Assembly (NCBI GenBank): GCA_003117195.1
Contig: BDSI01000039.1
Coordinates: 130,001-194,000 of the forward strand
DNA length: 64,000 nucleotides
DNA from: Eudorina sp. 2006-703-Eu-15
Lineage: Eukaryota; Chlorophyta; Chlorophyceae; Chlamydomonadales; Volvocaceae
Direction of reading: 5' to 3'
Of the stretch, positions 11,401-21,815 are shown in pieces; position 1 is the first letter of the stretch; each line of letters begins with the position of its first letter. A program made the position numbers and the translations under genes. Below the pieces are notes generated by a model, which was not told the origin of the DNA, searched no databases, and saw only the letters and a list, made by a program, of their open reading frames with translations.

Positions 11401-14400
11401 ACCATGGTAACGGACAACTAAGATGACAAGCAATGTAACAAGCAGAGATAACTTGCTGGACGCGGATGAAAGCCACGGCGGCGAGCAGTCCAACCCGAGG
11501 TGGCTGTAGCGGAGATGGACGACGAGGAGAGCGGCTACCAAATACGGAATATGAGTTGAACTCCCCCTGAAACTCATTCCTTGATATGGTACGAAAGCTT
11601 CCCCGACGTATGGTGCGACAATTTCCCTGGCGAAAATGAATGTATTCACTGGGATCATCGGGTCGGAGTGGCAGGGTATCCGCGTGTCAGCTTGGTGTTG
11701 GTTTTGAGAGTCGTTGGGATCGGTCGCAGGCCAAGTTCGTTAATTCGTCCCGCGGGTCGTTCTTCGGGTGCGTACAGTAACCTACCGGCCCAGCTGACGC
11801 GTCTGCTGCTGCTGCGGTGCCACCACCGACGCGTCCGCGGCCCCCCTGGATGACACGTACGGCACAAACACAGGCGCTGTCACGCGGACGACCGGGCCCA
11901 CGCGCTTGTGGTGTGCGCGCGGCCGTGCGACCGGCTGCACAAACCGTGCGGCCACCCCTGCGACAAGACCTGCGGCCAGGAGTGCGGCCGCTGCGAGCGG
12001 GTGCTGGAGGAGGACGTGCCGCTGCCCTGCGGCCACAGCGCTCGCGGAGTGAAGTGCTGGAAGTAAGGTCCCGGCTTCCTGTCCGTCTGTCTGTCCTGCC
12101 TGCCCTGGCTATAGCCTTGCTGCCGCTCCTGTCATCGTAATCCAGTCCGTGGCCTCCCCATTGCGCCGCACTACCGGTATCTAGACACACAGGCGCGACC
12201 CAACGTCCACCGCCCCGCCCTTCTTCCGCTATCGACGTCGCGCGGCTTCAAAGACGTCAGAAACGCACAAGAAGCTTTTTATGCAAAATACCCACTTTCT
12301 GGGCGGGGCCATAATGAATAAGCCAGGTGACGCCGTGCAATTATTTGTGGACGGTGCACCGTCACCATTATCCATGGTGGGGCCTGCTGGGGCTTGCCCT
12401 GGTATACACCGGTGATCCCTTTGGGGTCCGCTGTAACGTTCATTCATTCATTCATTCATTATCCAGTCACGGTTTAAGATGTCTTCCATTCCCTCGCGGC
12501 TTGCTTTCGCTGGTTCGCCCCCGCCTGCTGTCATGGCAATACCCCCGGGCCCCTCCTCCCCCGGCCCTGCCCCCCTCCTCCCCCGGCCCCGTCCCCCTCC
12601 TCCCCCGGCCCCCGCCATCCGCCACGCACCGCCGTCCACCAGGCGCTTCACGGAGGGCGCCATCACCTGCGAGGTGCCCGTGGAGGTTCCCCTGCCAGGC
12701 TGCGGCCACACCGCGACGGTGCCCTGCTGCAAGGCCGCCGCGGCCCGCGCCGGGGAGCTGCCCTGCCGCCAGGCCGTGGAGGTGGAGATGCCGGTGTGCG
12801 GCCACAAGGTCTCTCTGGAGTGCAGCAAGCGGGGGGAGCTGCTGGCGGACCCAACCGCCTGCCCGGCCAAGCCCTGCGGGGCGCTGCTGGAGTGCGGCCA
12901 CGAGTGCAGCGGCACCTGCGGCACGTGCATGCGGCGGGTGCTGACCTGCGGCTACTCGGAGCTGGTGGAAGGTGGGTGGGTGGGTGGGTGGGTGGGTGGG
13001 TGGGTGGGTGAGGATCAGAGGAGGGAGAAACAGGCGGAGATCGCGACGCGGCGCCGGCGGGCGGGCGCTGGTTTGGTTTCGGAGAGGAGGGGACACATGA
13101 TCACCGGGGAGGCGGGGGATGTTCTAACCGGCTTCGCTTCTACCACGGTACGAGGGTGATGACTCGGGTTGTCGTTCTTGACCGATGCATCTTTCGATGT
13201 TGTATAATCCTTTTCCCTCCATGTGTCTGAAGAAGTGAGGGAAATTCTCGACTGTCACGGATGGGACCATCTGGGTACCCTCTGATATTGCTTCCAATTA
13301 ATGGTTCGGGTGCCGGCGGCTGGTTGTGCTTGGTTCTGCAGCTGACAGCAGTTGGTGGTTGGGCGTTCGGGGGAGTGGGATGTGGGCTTGCGGAGGTTGG
13401 TGTCGTGCAAAAAGCACAAACATAAAGCGCAAGCAGTTCTTCGGTTGCTCCTTGTCGGACGTAGGTTGGCTCAACGACCACGCGCCGGCGGCGATCCGGC
13501 AGGCCTGGACTACCCAACATCCGCGGGCAGGCGTTGGCGCGGCCGGCGGCCAGGCCGTGCTGCCGCCCAACATCCGCACCTTCATGCAATTCCTGTCGGA
13601 CGAAGGACCGGGCGCGGCCTACCGGGCCTCCTTCATGACGTTCCTCAAGGTACATGCATCTACGACACGTCGTACATATGTACAGCACGCACATGCTGGG
13701 CAAACCCCCTGGCAACCCTAGAACCCACCACATCTTTGGAAGGGACTCACATGCAAAAGCCCCTTCCCAGCAAGCCCACGCCCACGCTCGCCCGCACTTG
13801 GCACCTGGCCGTGTCCCCGTCCCTCCTCCGGGCGAAGTGTACTGGGTGCTCTGCGGTTACGGTATCCCCCTCTCTCCGGTCACGGCCCGCCCGCGCCCCC
13901 ACAGGGCCGTCTGACCGGCCCGCCGGGCAAAGCCGCGCCCCACGCCCGCCGCCATCCGGCCTGCACCCGCCGCTGCGGCAAGCCGCTGGCCTGCGGCCAC
14001 GAGTGCCGCAGCCCCTGCCACGCGGGGGAGCGCTGCGGCCGCTGCACCCAGCGCTGCTGGATCGCCTGCCCGCACCACGCGGTGTGCCGCAAGGCCTGCG
14101 GGGAGCCCTGCGTGCCCTGCGCCGAGCCCTGCGAGTGGGACTGTCCGCACCGCGGCCGGTGCCGGGCGCCCTGCGGCGCCCCCTGCGAGAGGTGGGCCGG
14201 GCGGGTGGGGCAGGGGTAGAGGGGGTGCGGGGTAGAGAGAGGGTAGACGTAGGGACAGGCGTAGTCATAGTGACAGGGTCGTGAGGGCGGCCAGAGGAAA
14301 TGCCCGCATGCGCAACATCTGCCGAAGCCCAGTCCGGAAGCAGCAACACAGAAGGCAACATCATCAGTAAGGCGGCGGTGCACCTGTGTGTGTATGTTGC

Positions 14401-17214
14401 AAGAGAACTGAGCCGCTGTGTGTGTGTTCAACAAGAAGTGTGTGTGGCTGAATGACTGTGCGGCTGTGCGCGGTGCACCCAGCGCGCTGGATGGGACGCT
14501 CCCAACCCTCCCAAGTCCCAACCCTTCCAACCCAAACCTCCCAACCCAACCCCCAACCCAACCCCCAACCCAACCCCCAACCCAACCCAACCCAACCCGG
14601 GGCGCAGGCTGCCCTGCGACCAGCGCTGCGAGCGCTCGCTGCCGGGCTGCGGCCACCGGTGCCCGGGGCTGTGCGGGGAGCCCTGCCCGCCCCGCTCCTA
14701 CTGCGTGCATCCGGACTGCCTGAGGAACGCGTCGGACAGGGTCAAGAACCAGGTGTGGGTGTGTGTGTGTGTGGGGGGGGGTGCGTGTGGGGTGTGTGAT
14801 ACCGGTATGTGGTGTTCGGCAGGCAGGGTAGGAGCGTGTGACATGCAAGGGGTTCTGTGTGTGTGTGTGTGTGTGTATGTGTGTGTGTGTGTAGTGAGGT
14901 AACGTGCCCAAACCACCCAGCCCATTCCGGAAGCGATGTACTTGCGCAAGGTACCTGTGTTTAATGACAAACCCAAGGATCATGTGTGTGAATCGTTACA
15001 TATCTGCCGGGCCGACACTGGCCGGGGGCGCTAACCCGCCCCATACGGGAGACCGCCGAAGCACTCTCCCAGAGAACTGGGAGAGGGGCGAGGAGACACA
15101 GCACGGGACCACAAGGGTGCCGTGCACCCCGGGCCTCTAGCCCCATCTAAAACGCGCCACGAGGTCAGGCACCAAGCCAGCCTGCCCTTATAAAGCCGAG
15201 CACGGGGCCAACTCAAACAAAACCCCTACACGTCCAGCGCAACCAGCAGAAGGCCAGGCACACACGGCCTGGGGACCACGCAAGGGAGCGAGCACTATGC
15301 ATGTGTGTGTGTGTGTGGGGGGGGGGGGTTGATGGGAGGGCAGCAACGCAATTTAAATATGTCTACCAATCTCCTATACGCTATACCCCCTCGTGCCCCA
15401 TGGTTCTGGAGCCGAAGTGTTACCCCTAACACATAAGAAGCGCCTCGCCACCCGCCCTGCCGTACGTTGGTGCCCCGCCGCCGTACACTTACCCCCAGAC
15501 CGTGGACTACGTGACCCTTCGCTCCCTGGGTGAGCTCACCTCGGGGGAGCTCGACGACGACCCTCTGGTGGTGCTGCCCTCCTGCGGACACGCCTACCTG
15601 GTGTCCTCCCTGGACGGACTGCTGGACCTGCGCAGGTGGGCGGATGGGCGTTAAGACGAAACAGCCCAGACACACCCAGCCCGTCACAGATACTTACCAA
15701 ATACTTACCCGCTGGGGGCGGGCCCTCTGTTCGGCCGCACTAGGTGCATGGATGGGTGGATGGACCAACCTGGACGGATTGACCTGGACGGAAATGGAGG
15801 CAGGGTTAAGTAACCCCGAGGAGCGTTGGTTGGTGTTGACACTAGCAGCGCCACAGCAACCGCGTTTGCATGCTTGCGCCCTCCCAAGTCAAACCCAATG
15901 CCCAACTGACCCCAGCTCTCAACTACAGTAACCCAACTTATAACTCCAACCAACCGCAGCTGTTACGCCGCTGACGAGCGCACCGGCGCCTGGCTGCGCC
16001 CGCTGCCGCTGGGACCCGACCCGGGCGGGAAGGAGCCCGTCAAGACGTGCCCGCAGTGCAGGTGCGTGGGAGATCGAAGGAAGGATGCAGGAAGCCACGA
16101 GGGCCTGCCAGGAGCCACGAGGAGGTTTCGACCCCGTACCGAATCAGAGGCCCTGAATAAGGCACCGGCGCATACTGCGCTGTTGCTCCGAGACCCGGCC
16201 TCCCTGATCTGCGGTACACGGCCTCCAAAATGATCTGTAGCTCGAGATGCGCATGCAGTCTCTTACAAATTCGGAGCCACTGACGGACAGACACGCCCCC
16301 ATCACGAGGAAGCTAGAGTCGAGTCTTGAGTGAGCTGCGAGAGCGGCGACTCAACATCATCGCCGAAATGCGGTTTAGGCGTCACCACCACGCCTAAATG
16401 CGCATGTGTGGTCACATACAGATTGCGCATACAACGCACACACACACGCGCGCCTCCCTCCTGGCTTACCTCTTGACCTCACCGCCTATGCTACATACAG
16501 GGAGCCTATCCGAGGCGTACGGCGGTACGGCAGACCCGTCAACAAGGCCTCCCTGGACCTCATGGACCGGAAGCATCTGGCGGAGAGCGCCGCCAAGCTG
16601 GAGGCGGCGGATGCGCGCCTGCGGGCGCTGCGGCAGCGGATCGAGGACGAGGAGGCGCTGGGGCGGCAGCTCAGGGCGGCCGTGGCGGCCGCGGAGGAGG
16701 ACGTCCTGCGGGCGGTGAACAACGGCCGCGTGCGGTTCGAGCCCGCGGTCGCGGCCGCGAAACTGCTCGTGCCTATGGACCGCCTCTGCCAGGAGGCCGT
16801 TAGCATTTTCCAGGCCTTCCGCGGCGTGTGCGACCTGTACCTCAGGCAGGTGGCGTCCTCTGCTCCCTGGGTTCATTTTTTTTATTCAGGATGTTACAGC
16901 GGACCCCGCGGGTCGTCGGTGACAGCCGAAGCTTCCTCACCTGGGCTGTGATTGCTACCCCTAGGGTTTTGGTACCATGTGACCTGCCGGTGGAGGGAGG
17001 CAAGGCTCTAGGTCGTTTTTCGGCGGCAGGTGGACACCTGCGCTGCGCCGTGCCACCGGAGGAAAGCAACGTTGCGACAGCCGCCCCACGAAGGGCGAGC
17101 ACTGGGAGGAGGTCCGGTCATGTTTTGGTGGGGAGTAGCTGGCTCCGTCACCAGCCCCTGATCGCTGCAGCAGATCGCTACAGCCGGCCGCTGCTTGATG
17201 GGTGAATGTGAAAC

Positions 17215-17264
<50 letters not shown>

Positions 17265-20200
17265 CGGACGGGGCCCCGCCAATGACACCGGGCATGTCCT
17301 TGATCCGAGTGCCACAGCCACTGGCCTCGAGTGCGGACAATCTGGTGCGTACCCCCTCGGATATCATCTAAGGTGGACGTGGAGAGTGGACGTGGGACGT
17401 GCCCAAGGCGCGGCCGGAAGCCTCGGAGTCGCTGAGTGGCGCGCCACCGGGTCGACCTCTCGCTGTGAAGCTACGTGCGTGGTTGTATGTAGTTACTTTT
17501 TAACTGACGCCGTTAACGTAATGAACGACGTTAAAAGTGGATCCCGCGGGGCATCGGTGACAGCTGTGGTCTCCTGTATGCATGCCGCAGTCCGCCCAAG
17601 GCCCGCGTGTACGAGGCCGCCGTCGCCCAGCTGACACGTCTGGAGGAGGAGCTCGCAGCGGCAACGGCCGCAACAGGCGGGGGCCGTGATGGCGCAGCCG
17701 GCGAGACGGAGGCGGCGGAAGGGGGCCCCGGAGGCAGCCGTGGCGGCGACAGCAGCTCAGCGCGTGGGGATGGTGGCGGTGCTGGTGGCGGTAGCACGGC
17801 AGCTGCGACGGCGGCGGCGGCGCTGGCCCGCGGCCTGGAGACGGCCCGGGTGGATCTTCGGGATCTGAAGCCCGACATCTCTCAGCTGTGCCGCGCGTGG
17901 TGCGGCATCCTGCAGGCGGGAGAGCTCTTCCTGAAAGCCATCGCGGAGGGTGGGTCACTTCCGGGTACCGTATATTTATGTGGGTGTGGGCGGGTGTGGG
18001 CTTGAACGCCATCAGAGCCGTGGGTGTATCTTGTTGCGGTGGGGGTAACGCGGTGGAGGCAACGCATGTGGGGATTGTGCAGAGGGATATCCCGTGCGGC
18101 CCTCAAAGAAATAGGGCATGTTGGGGGGCGTTCGGTCCCACCCAGGCGAAGCCTGACGGCGGCCTCGCAATGATCGGCCGCAGTGGTGCCGTCGACGGTA
18201 ATAATCCTGTCTTGCCTTCATTAGCTGTGTGATAACCTATGAGCGCAGTAGTAAGGACTGAGCGGTGGCTCTCTAGGGTCCCAGTTGGGAGGTCAAGAAC
18301 GTACCTGGTGCGATGCAGCCACCGTAATACTGTCTGGCTTTGCATTGCAGGGCCTTGAGGTTAGGCCCATGTACGGCACGATTTTACGACACCACGCCCA
18401 ATCTCGATGTGCGCTGATGCCGATACTCTGCAGCGGCCGCTGGTGATGTCTCCCTTGACGGATGTAGTTGCGAGTACGACACGTACACTCCGGGCATGTG
18501 CCGTACTGTGGGCCGTGCCGTCTGCACATCTGACCGACTTGCCTGCTGTCTGCTCCGAAACCAGGTCTCAAGCAGGCGGGCGGCACCCTGGAGCGCATGG
18601 CGGAGGAGGCCGCTGCGCGCAAGAGAACCCATCAGGAGTTCCTCTTCCCGCGGGAAGTGGCAGAGCAGCCGCTGACTAGGCGGACCGCCACACGGCTCAC
18701 CCAGCTGATGCCCTGCCTGCGCCAACTGGTGCGCCCGTACGCTCGTCCGCCCGTCTGCCTGTCCGTCTGTCTGTCCGTCCGTCTGCAGCTCCTGGGTGTG
18801 TCCACATGTGCATGGCGACGACTTGCCATTCGGGATCTCGTTCAACCAACCGAGTAATGCACGACATTTTGCACGACATTTTGCACGCATGTACGACGTG
18901 TACAGCATTGTCAGTGCTCCGTGGCATCCTCTACACCTCCCAGGAACTGCCATGCCCGTGTCTCACCACATCCTCGCACATCCTCGCACACATCCGCGCG
19001 TGTACATCCGCAGGTGCAGCAGCGGCTGATGCAGGGCCTGGAGTCGTACCGGCAGTTGGTCATGAGTACGGCCCCCGGCTGGGTGGAGCAGGCGGCGCGG
19101 TCCCGTAACTATAGCAGCGCTTTCCACCTCTCGGAGGCCTCCATGCGGATGGGGCTGGCGCAGCTGCGGCTGCTGGCGGCGGGGCAGGCGCTGCCCCGTC
19201 AGGTCCTGCGCGCGGAGGGCGCGGAGGGGCTGGGCCGGGAGCAGCTGCGGGAGCTGCAGCAGGTGGTGGTGGAACAGGTGGGTGGGCTGCGAGTGTTTGT
19301 GCCAGGGCGAGGGCGAGGCAGGTGGGGTGGGATGGACGGATGCGTACCCTGGGCTGGGAAAGCAGAGAATGGACAGATATAGGTAGGTCCGCTGTAACAT
19401 CCATCTTCGCCTTGCTCGCTTGATTGCTTGCTTGCTCCGATGCACGGTGGGGGCCCCCGGCTGCAGGCGCGCGCAACCGGCGAGGCGGCGCTGGCCCTGT
19501 ACCGAGGAGAGAGCGGCTTCGAGCAGCGGGCCCGTGCGGGGGGGTACGGCACCCACACGGCCATCACCGCCATCCAGGAGCTGATGGAGAAGCTAACGGC
19601 GCAGGTGTCGTACTTCCCGTACCTAGCTTGTGGTGCCGTGGCGCACGGCGCGCGATGCGCATGCCAGCTCCGTCGTAAGATGAATGTACATCCACGAATA
19701 TGCAGTCGTGCATGTTGTGTATAAAATAGGCCACACCCTTGGGCTCTGGCAATGGGCTTAGTTGCTGGAAAAGAGTGAAGCCTTGCACTCTTGCTGTGTC
19801 GCGCTTGCGGTGCGTTCCCCGCGCAGTGGGATGGCTTAAAAGTGGGGCTCGGCGGGGGTTCCGCGCCCCGTGCGTGCTGATATGCGACGGCCGTCAAGAG
19901 GGGACCAAAACATTGCTTACCACCCGGCACCCTCTTTACATGTCGCACACACATCTGGCGAAGCACTCGCGGCGGTCCCCATCCATAGCATGCCGTCGCA
20001 GTCCTCGTCCGCCTGCAAGAAGATCATGATTTGACCTGGCCTAACATGTACGGTGGGGCCTGCTGGGGCTTGCCCTGGTATGCACCGTTGATCCCTTTGG
20101 ATTCTGCTGTAACGTTCATTCATACATTCATGTACGGACTTGTACGGACATGTGCGGACGCCCGCCCGACAATGGTATCGCACCACCAGGTTACGATGGA

Positions 20201-20865
20201 GGAGGTGCTGGCGGCTCTCAAGGCCGTGGCCGCTGCGGAGTACCCCGGCGGTGGCATGCCGGGCATGAGCTGGCTCAGCGGTCACCTGTACAGGTAGGGG
20301 CGGGGCCGCATCTTGTAATGTTATCGTGTAGCGTTCCTGAGAGAGGGAGGGAGGGTGCGAGTACCATGTGTACTAGCGAACCTGAGGTCAGCACGCTACA
20401 TAGCTCTGGTGGTTTCGTCCCCACGCGGCGCATGCCTGGGCTCGCATTGGAAGCGAAGCCTCGCTGCACCTGGGGGCCAACGACACGAACCTGCGGCCAC
20501 CGCAACACCAGGGGTTTGCGAAGGTTACGACTCCTGGCCCAGATCCCTGCGTTGGTTCGGGTGTGTGGCCGGCCAAAAGCACCCACCTGCACACCGCAAC
20601 GCACGCCGCCACGCAATCCGCCCGGACTGCCCTGTATCCGACGGAGTCCTGCGGGGCTGCCCTGTGCTCAATCGGCCCCCTCCTTACGCGCAGGTGCCCC
20701 AACGGCCACCCTTACGTGATCGGCAACTGTGGTGGCGCTGTGGAGAGCTCCGTCTGCCCCGAGTGCGGCGCCGCCATCGGCGGCACCAGCTACCAGCTGC
20801 AGGGGGGCAACGCGGCTGCCAGCGAGCTGCTGCAGGACCTCCGGGGTGTGGCAGCGGTGCGCTAG
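180..20865 (+). CDS. ZNFX1-like (NFX1-type zinc finger-containing protein 1) RNA helicase, 5' partial
   Basis: Large multi-exon gene whose first visible exon (180-300) already matches the middle of ZNFX1 proteins, so the N-terminus is outside the window. Exons join in phase: 180-300, 634-805, 1011-1121, 1348-1733, 1977-2211, 2370-2587, 2827-2987, 3488-3721, 4169-4353, 4694-4800, 5189-5559, 5814-6477, 6899-7010, 7559-7669, 8118-8265, 8535-8699, 9065-9288, 9628-9765, 10064-10344, 10583-10998, 11874-12062, 12643-12971, 13465-13649, 13905-14191, 14608-14752, 15499-15635, 15959-16061, 16501-16845, 17591-17949, 18565-18728, 19014-19277, 19467-19603, 20190-20293, 20694-20865 (TAG). Domain order is superfamily-1 helicase, NFX1 Cys/His fingers, helical region, RZ finger, which is diagnostic of ZNFX1. 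Known homologues act in small-RNA inheritance (nematode) and antiviral RNA sensing (mammals); the role here is inferred only. Exons 1348-1733, 1977-2211, 5814-6477 and 10064-10344 carry Ala/Gly/Pro/acidic insertions. Confidence 0.9.
4109..4168 (+). mobile_element. Introner-like intron-end repeat, acceptor end (ZNFX1-like intron)
   Basis: GCTCTGGCAGCAGCGCAGTT precedes TGTCTACCAATTTCCTATAC, and the C-tract that follows ends in the CAG acceptor at 4166-4168. The repeat directly abuts the splice site of exon 4169-4353. Confidence 0.7.
6786..6898 (+). repeat. 39-bp tandem repeat spanning a splice acceptor
   Basis: Three units of CCTGTCTCAACCCGGGGCCT followed by CCGCCGCCATTCAGCCCTC, at 6786, 6825 and 6864. 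The third unit diverges at its end to form the real acceptor at 6897-6898; the first two carry ATTCAG, a potential alternative acceptor. Confidence 0.9.
7202..7335 (-). mobile_element. Introner-like repeat, inverted copy and degenerate second copy
   Basis: Reads GGGGGTATCGGAAATTGGTA then GACATATTCAAATTGC and CTGCTGCC, the reverse complement of the family consensus, in intron 7011-7558 of the ZNFX1-like gene. A second, degenerate copy (AGATAGGAAAGTGGTAGACAT) follows at about 7300. Confidence 0.65.
7996..8117 (+). mobile_element. Introner-like intron-end repeat, doubled, acceptor end
   Basis: CTCTGGCAGCAGGGCAGTTT then GTCTACCGATTTCCTATACC, followed by a second copy ATGTCTTACCAATTTCTTAAAC and the C-rich acceptor ending at 8117, immediately before the Walker B exon of the ZNFX1-like gene. 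Confidence 0.68.
8364..8410. repeat. (CCCCGA)n microsatellite
   Basis: Seven to eight units of CCCCGA in intron 8266-8534 of the ZNFX1-like gene. Confidence 0.92.
9518..9590 (+). repeat. 20-bp tandem repeat copied from adjacent exon
   Basis: Three and a half copies of CTGGTGCCGTACGTGGTCTG lie in the intron 9289-9627. The first 16 bases are identical to 9642-9657 in the next exon, which encodes LVPYV. Confidence 0.92.
12372..12459 (+). repeat. Dispersed repeat family A, copy 1
   Basis: A core of about 75 bp starting GGTGGGGCCTGCTGGGGCTT and ending TGTAACG, followed by a (TTCA)n tail of five units. It lies in a ZNFX1-like intron. Copies 2 and 3 are at 20049 and 52945. Confidence 0.9.
12972..13012. 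repeat. (GGGT)n microsatellite at a donor site
   Basis: About nine GGGT/GTGG units directly follow the end of exon 12643-12971, so several overlapping GTGGGT donors are available. Confidence 0.95.
14516..14598. repeat. (CCCAA)n-rich tract before an acceptor
   Basis: CCCAACCCCCAACCCAA-type repeats fill the polypyrimidine region ahead of the acceptor at 14606-14607 in the ZNFX1-like gene. Confidence 0.92.
15342..15400 (+). mobile_element. Introner-like repeat inside a ZNFX1-like intron
   Basis: GGGCAGCAACGCAATTTAAA then TATGTCTACCAATCTCCTATAC. It sits about 100 bases before the acceptor at 15498, so it does not abut the splice site. Confidence 0.6.
16880..16941 (+). repeat. Dispersed repeat family B, copy 1
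   Basis: The sequence GGATGTTACAGCGGACCCCG with flanking CGGGTC, GGTGACAGCC and GCTTCCTCACC matches the copy at 55739. It lies just inside a ZNFX1-like intron. A shorter relative (GATCCCGCGGGGCATCGGTG) is at 17540. Confidence 0.8.
17215..17265. repeat. (CAGA)n microsatellite
   Basis: Twelve or so CAGA units in intron 16846-17590 of the ZNFX1-like gene. Confidence 0.96.
20049..20128 (+). repeat. Dispersed repeat family A, copy 2
   Basis: The same core as the copy at 12372 with several substitutions (for example GTTGATCCC for GGTGATCCC), ending in an imperfect TTCATTCATACATTCA tail. It lies in the intron before the RZ-finger exons of the ZNFX1-like gene. Confidence 0.88.
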
Positions 20866-21815
20866 AGAGAGAGTAACAGAGAGCAGCGAGGTGGAGAGAA
20901 AGCAGCGAGGTGGAGGGGAGAGTCCCTGCGATGCGAGAGATGGGTGCGACGGAACCGGTACAGGGGGACCGCAGAGCTGGCGGCCGAGGGGAGTGCGTGG
21001 CGGGTGCTGCATTTTGCTGGGGTACTGGGCGTGGGTGCCTGAGTGGGGCCCGCCCGCTGAGATTGGCTGAAGTGTTGCTGTTGCCTTTGATGGCGGTACA
21101 GCCGCGGAAACGCGATCGCGCACATGCAGGTGTGCAGCACACCCATGAATGGCTCTGTGACGGCTGTGAAGGCTGTCAAGGTTAAGTCAGTCTGAGTCGA
21201 CCCTGTTTGTGTATGTTCTCACTCCCGAGTGGTCAACCTGGCTGAATCGTGTCGTGCATAGATTGAAGCAAGGACATGCGTTGTCACCGGTAAGGGAGAC
21301 GTTGCGCGTTGGCTGACGTAGCTAATCCTACTGGAAGGCGGAAAGCCTAGGCACTTTCAACGGTCACGGAGCACAAATGATAACGTCCATCCGTGCGACA
21401 ATCCATTTTTGCCATTATCCATCTGGCCGCAATCGACGCAAACTTCTGCATGCAGCCCTACTCTGTACACCTGCTGCAGCATTGCGATCGTCCCACCATT
21501 CAGGGTGCATAACCGCCAACTCTTGTCGTCTGCGCTCTCACCAACTCACAGCCTTTTGCTGGTGAGTAGCTGAGCATACACGGAATCGACACAACACTGC
21601 CTCCAACCCTCTTAATCAACCCCAAATCTCCATTCAGGCTCTTCAATCTTTCCCATCCGCTTGACAATACAACCCCCGGGGGCCTGAATGCACACCCATC
21701 AACAGCTATCCGCCCTCCATCGCAAAGCTTCCCAGCCACAGTCACATCCCTCGACAGTAACACGGACCAGCGCCGCAGTCAAGGGGGACAAGTCCGTCAA
21801 CTTCAACGGCCAGCT
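20866..21815. other. Convergent intergenic region between ZNFX1-like and wax synthase genes
   Basis: This stretch holds the 3' untranslated regions of two convergent genes. A purine-rich tract with repeated GAGAGA and AGCGAGGTGGAG occurs at 20866-20925. No open frame here has recognisable protein similarity, and I see no RNA gene. Confidence 0.5.

Larger units (their letters stand above)
10862..16061 (+). other. NFX1-type Cys/His zinc-finger array of the ZNFX1-like gene
   Basis: Repeated Cys/His clusters of the NFX1 finger type follow the helicase. Exon 10583-10998 ends with LPCGEQLPCGHSCP. Exon 11874-12062 encodes KPCGHPCDKTCGQECGRC. Exon 12643-12971 encodes three weaker CGH clusters. Exon 13905-14191 encodes KPLACGHECRSPCH followed by many C-x3-C and C-x-H-C pairs. 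Exon 14608-14752 encodes LPGCGHRCPGLCGEPCP. Exon 15499-15635 has a RING-like LPSCGHAY, and 15959-16061 ends in KTCPQCR, joining EPIRGVRRYGR in the next exon; these last pieces are also seen in animal ZNFX1 proteins. The array is interrupted by exon 13465-13649, which has no Cys. These fingers probably bind nucleic acid or mediate ubiquitin-ligase-like contacts; that is inference. Confidence 0.85.
16501..20865 (+). other. Helical C-terminal region and RZ-type zinc finger of the ZNFX1-like gene
   Basis: Exon 16501-16845 encodes a charged helix (AESAAKLEAADARLRALRQ and following) likely to form a coiled coil, and exons 17591-19603 continue as mostly helical sequence with a Gly/Ser/Ala-rich insertion around 17680-17820. 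The last two exons join as SGHLYR plus CPNGHPYVIGNCGG, with CPECG downstream. This C-x4-H, C-x2-C pattern is the RZ-type finger shared by ZNFX1 and RNF213, which in RNF213 supports ubiquitin transfer. The TAG stop is at 20863-20865. No TGTAA poly(A) motif was found in the first 400 bases after it. Confidence 0.88.

Noticed and set aside
14516..14598. CCCAACCC repeats as telomeric sequence
   Set aside because: Chlamydomonas-type telomeres are TTTTAGGG; this is a polypyrimidine-type microsatellite ahead of an acceptor.
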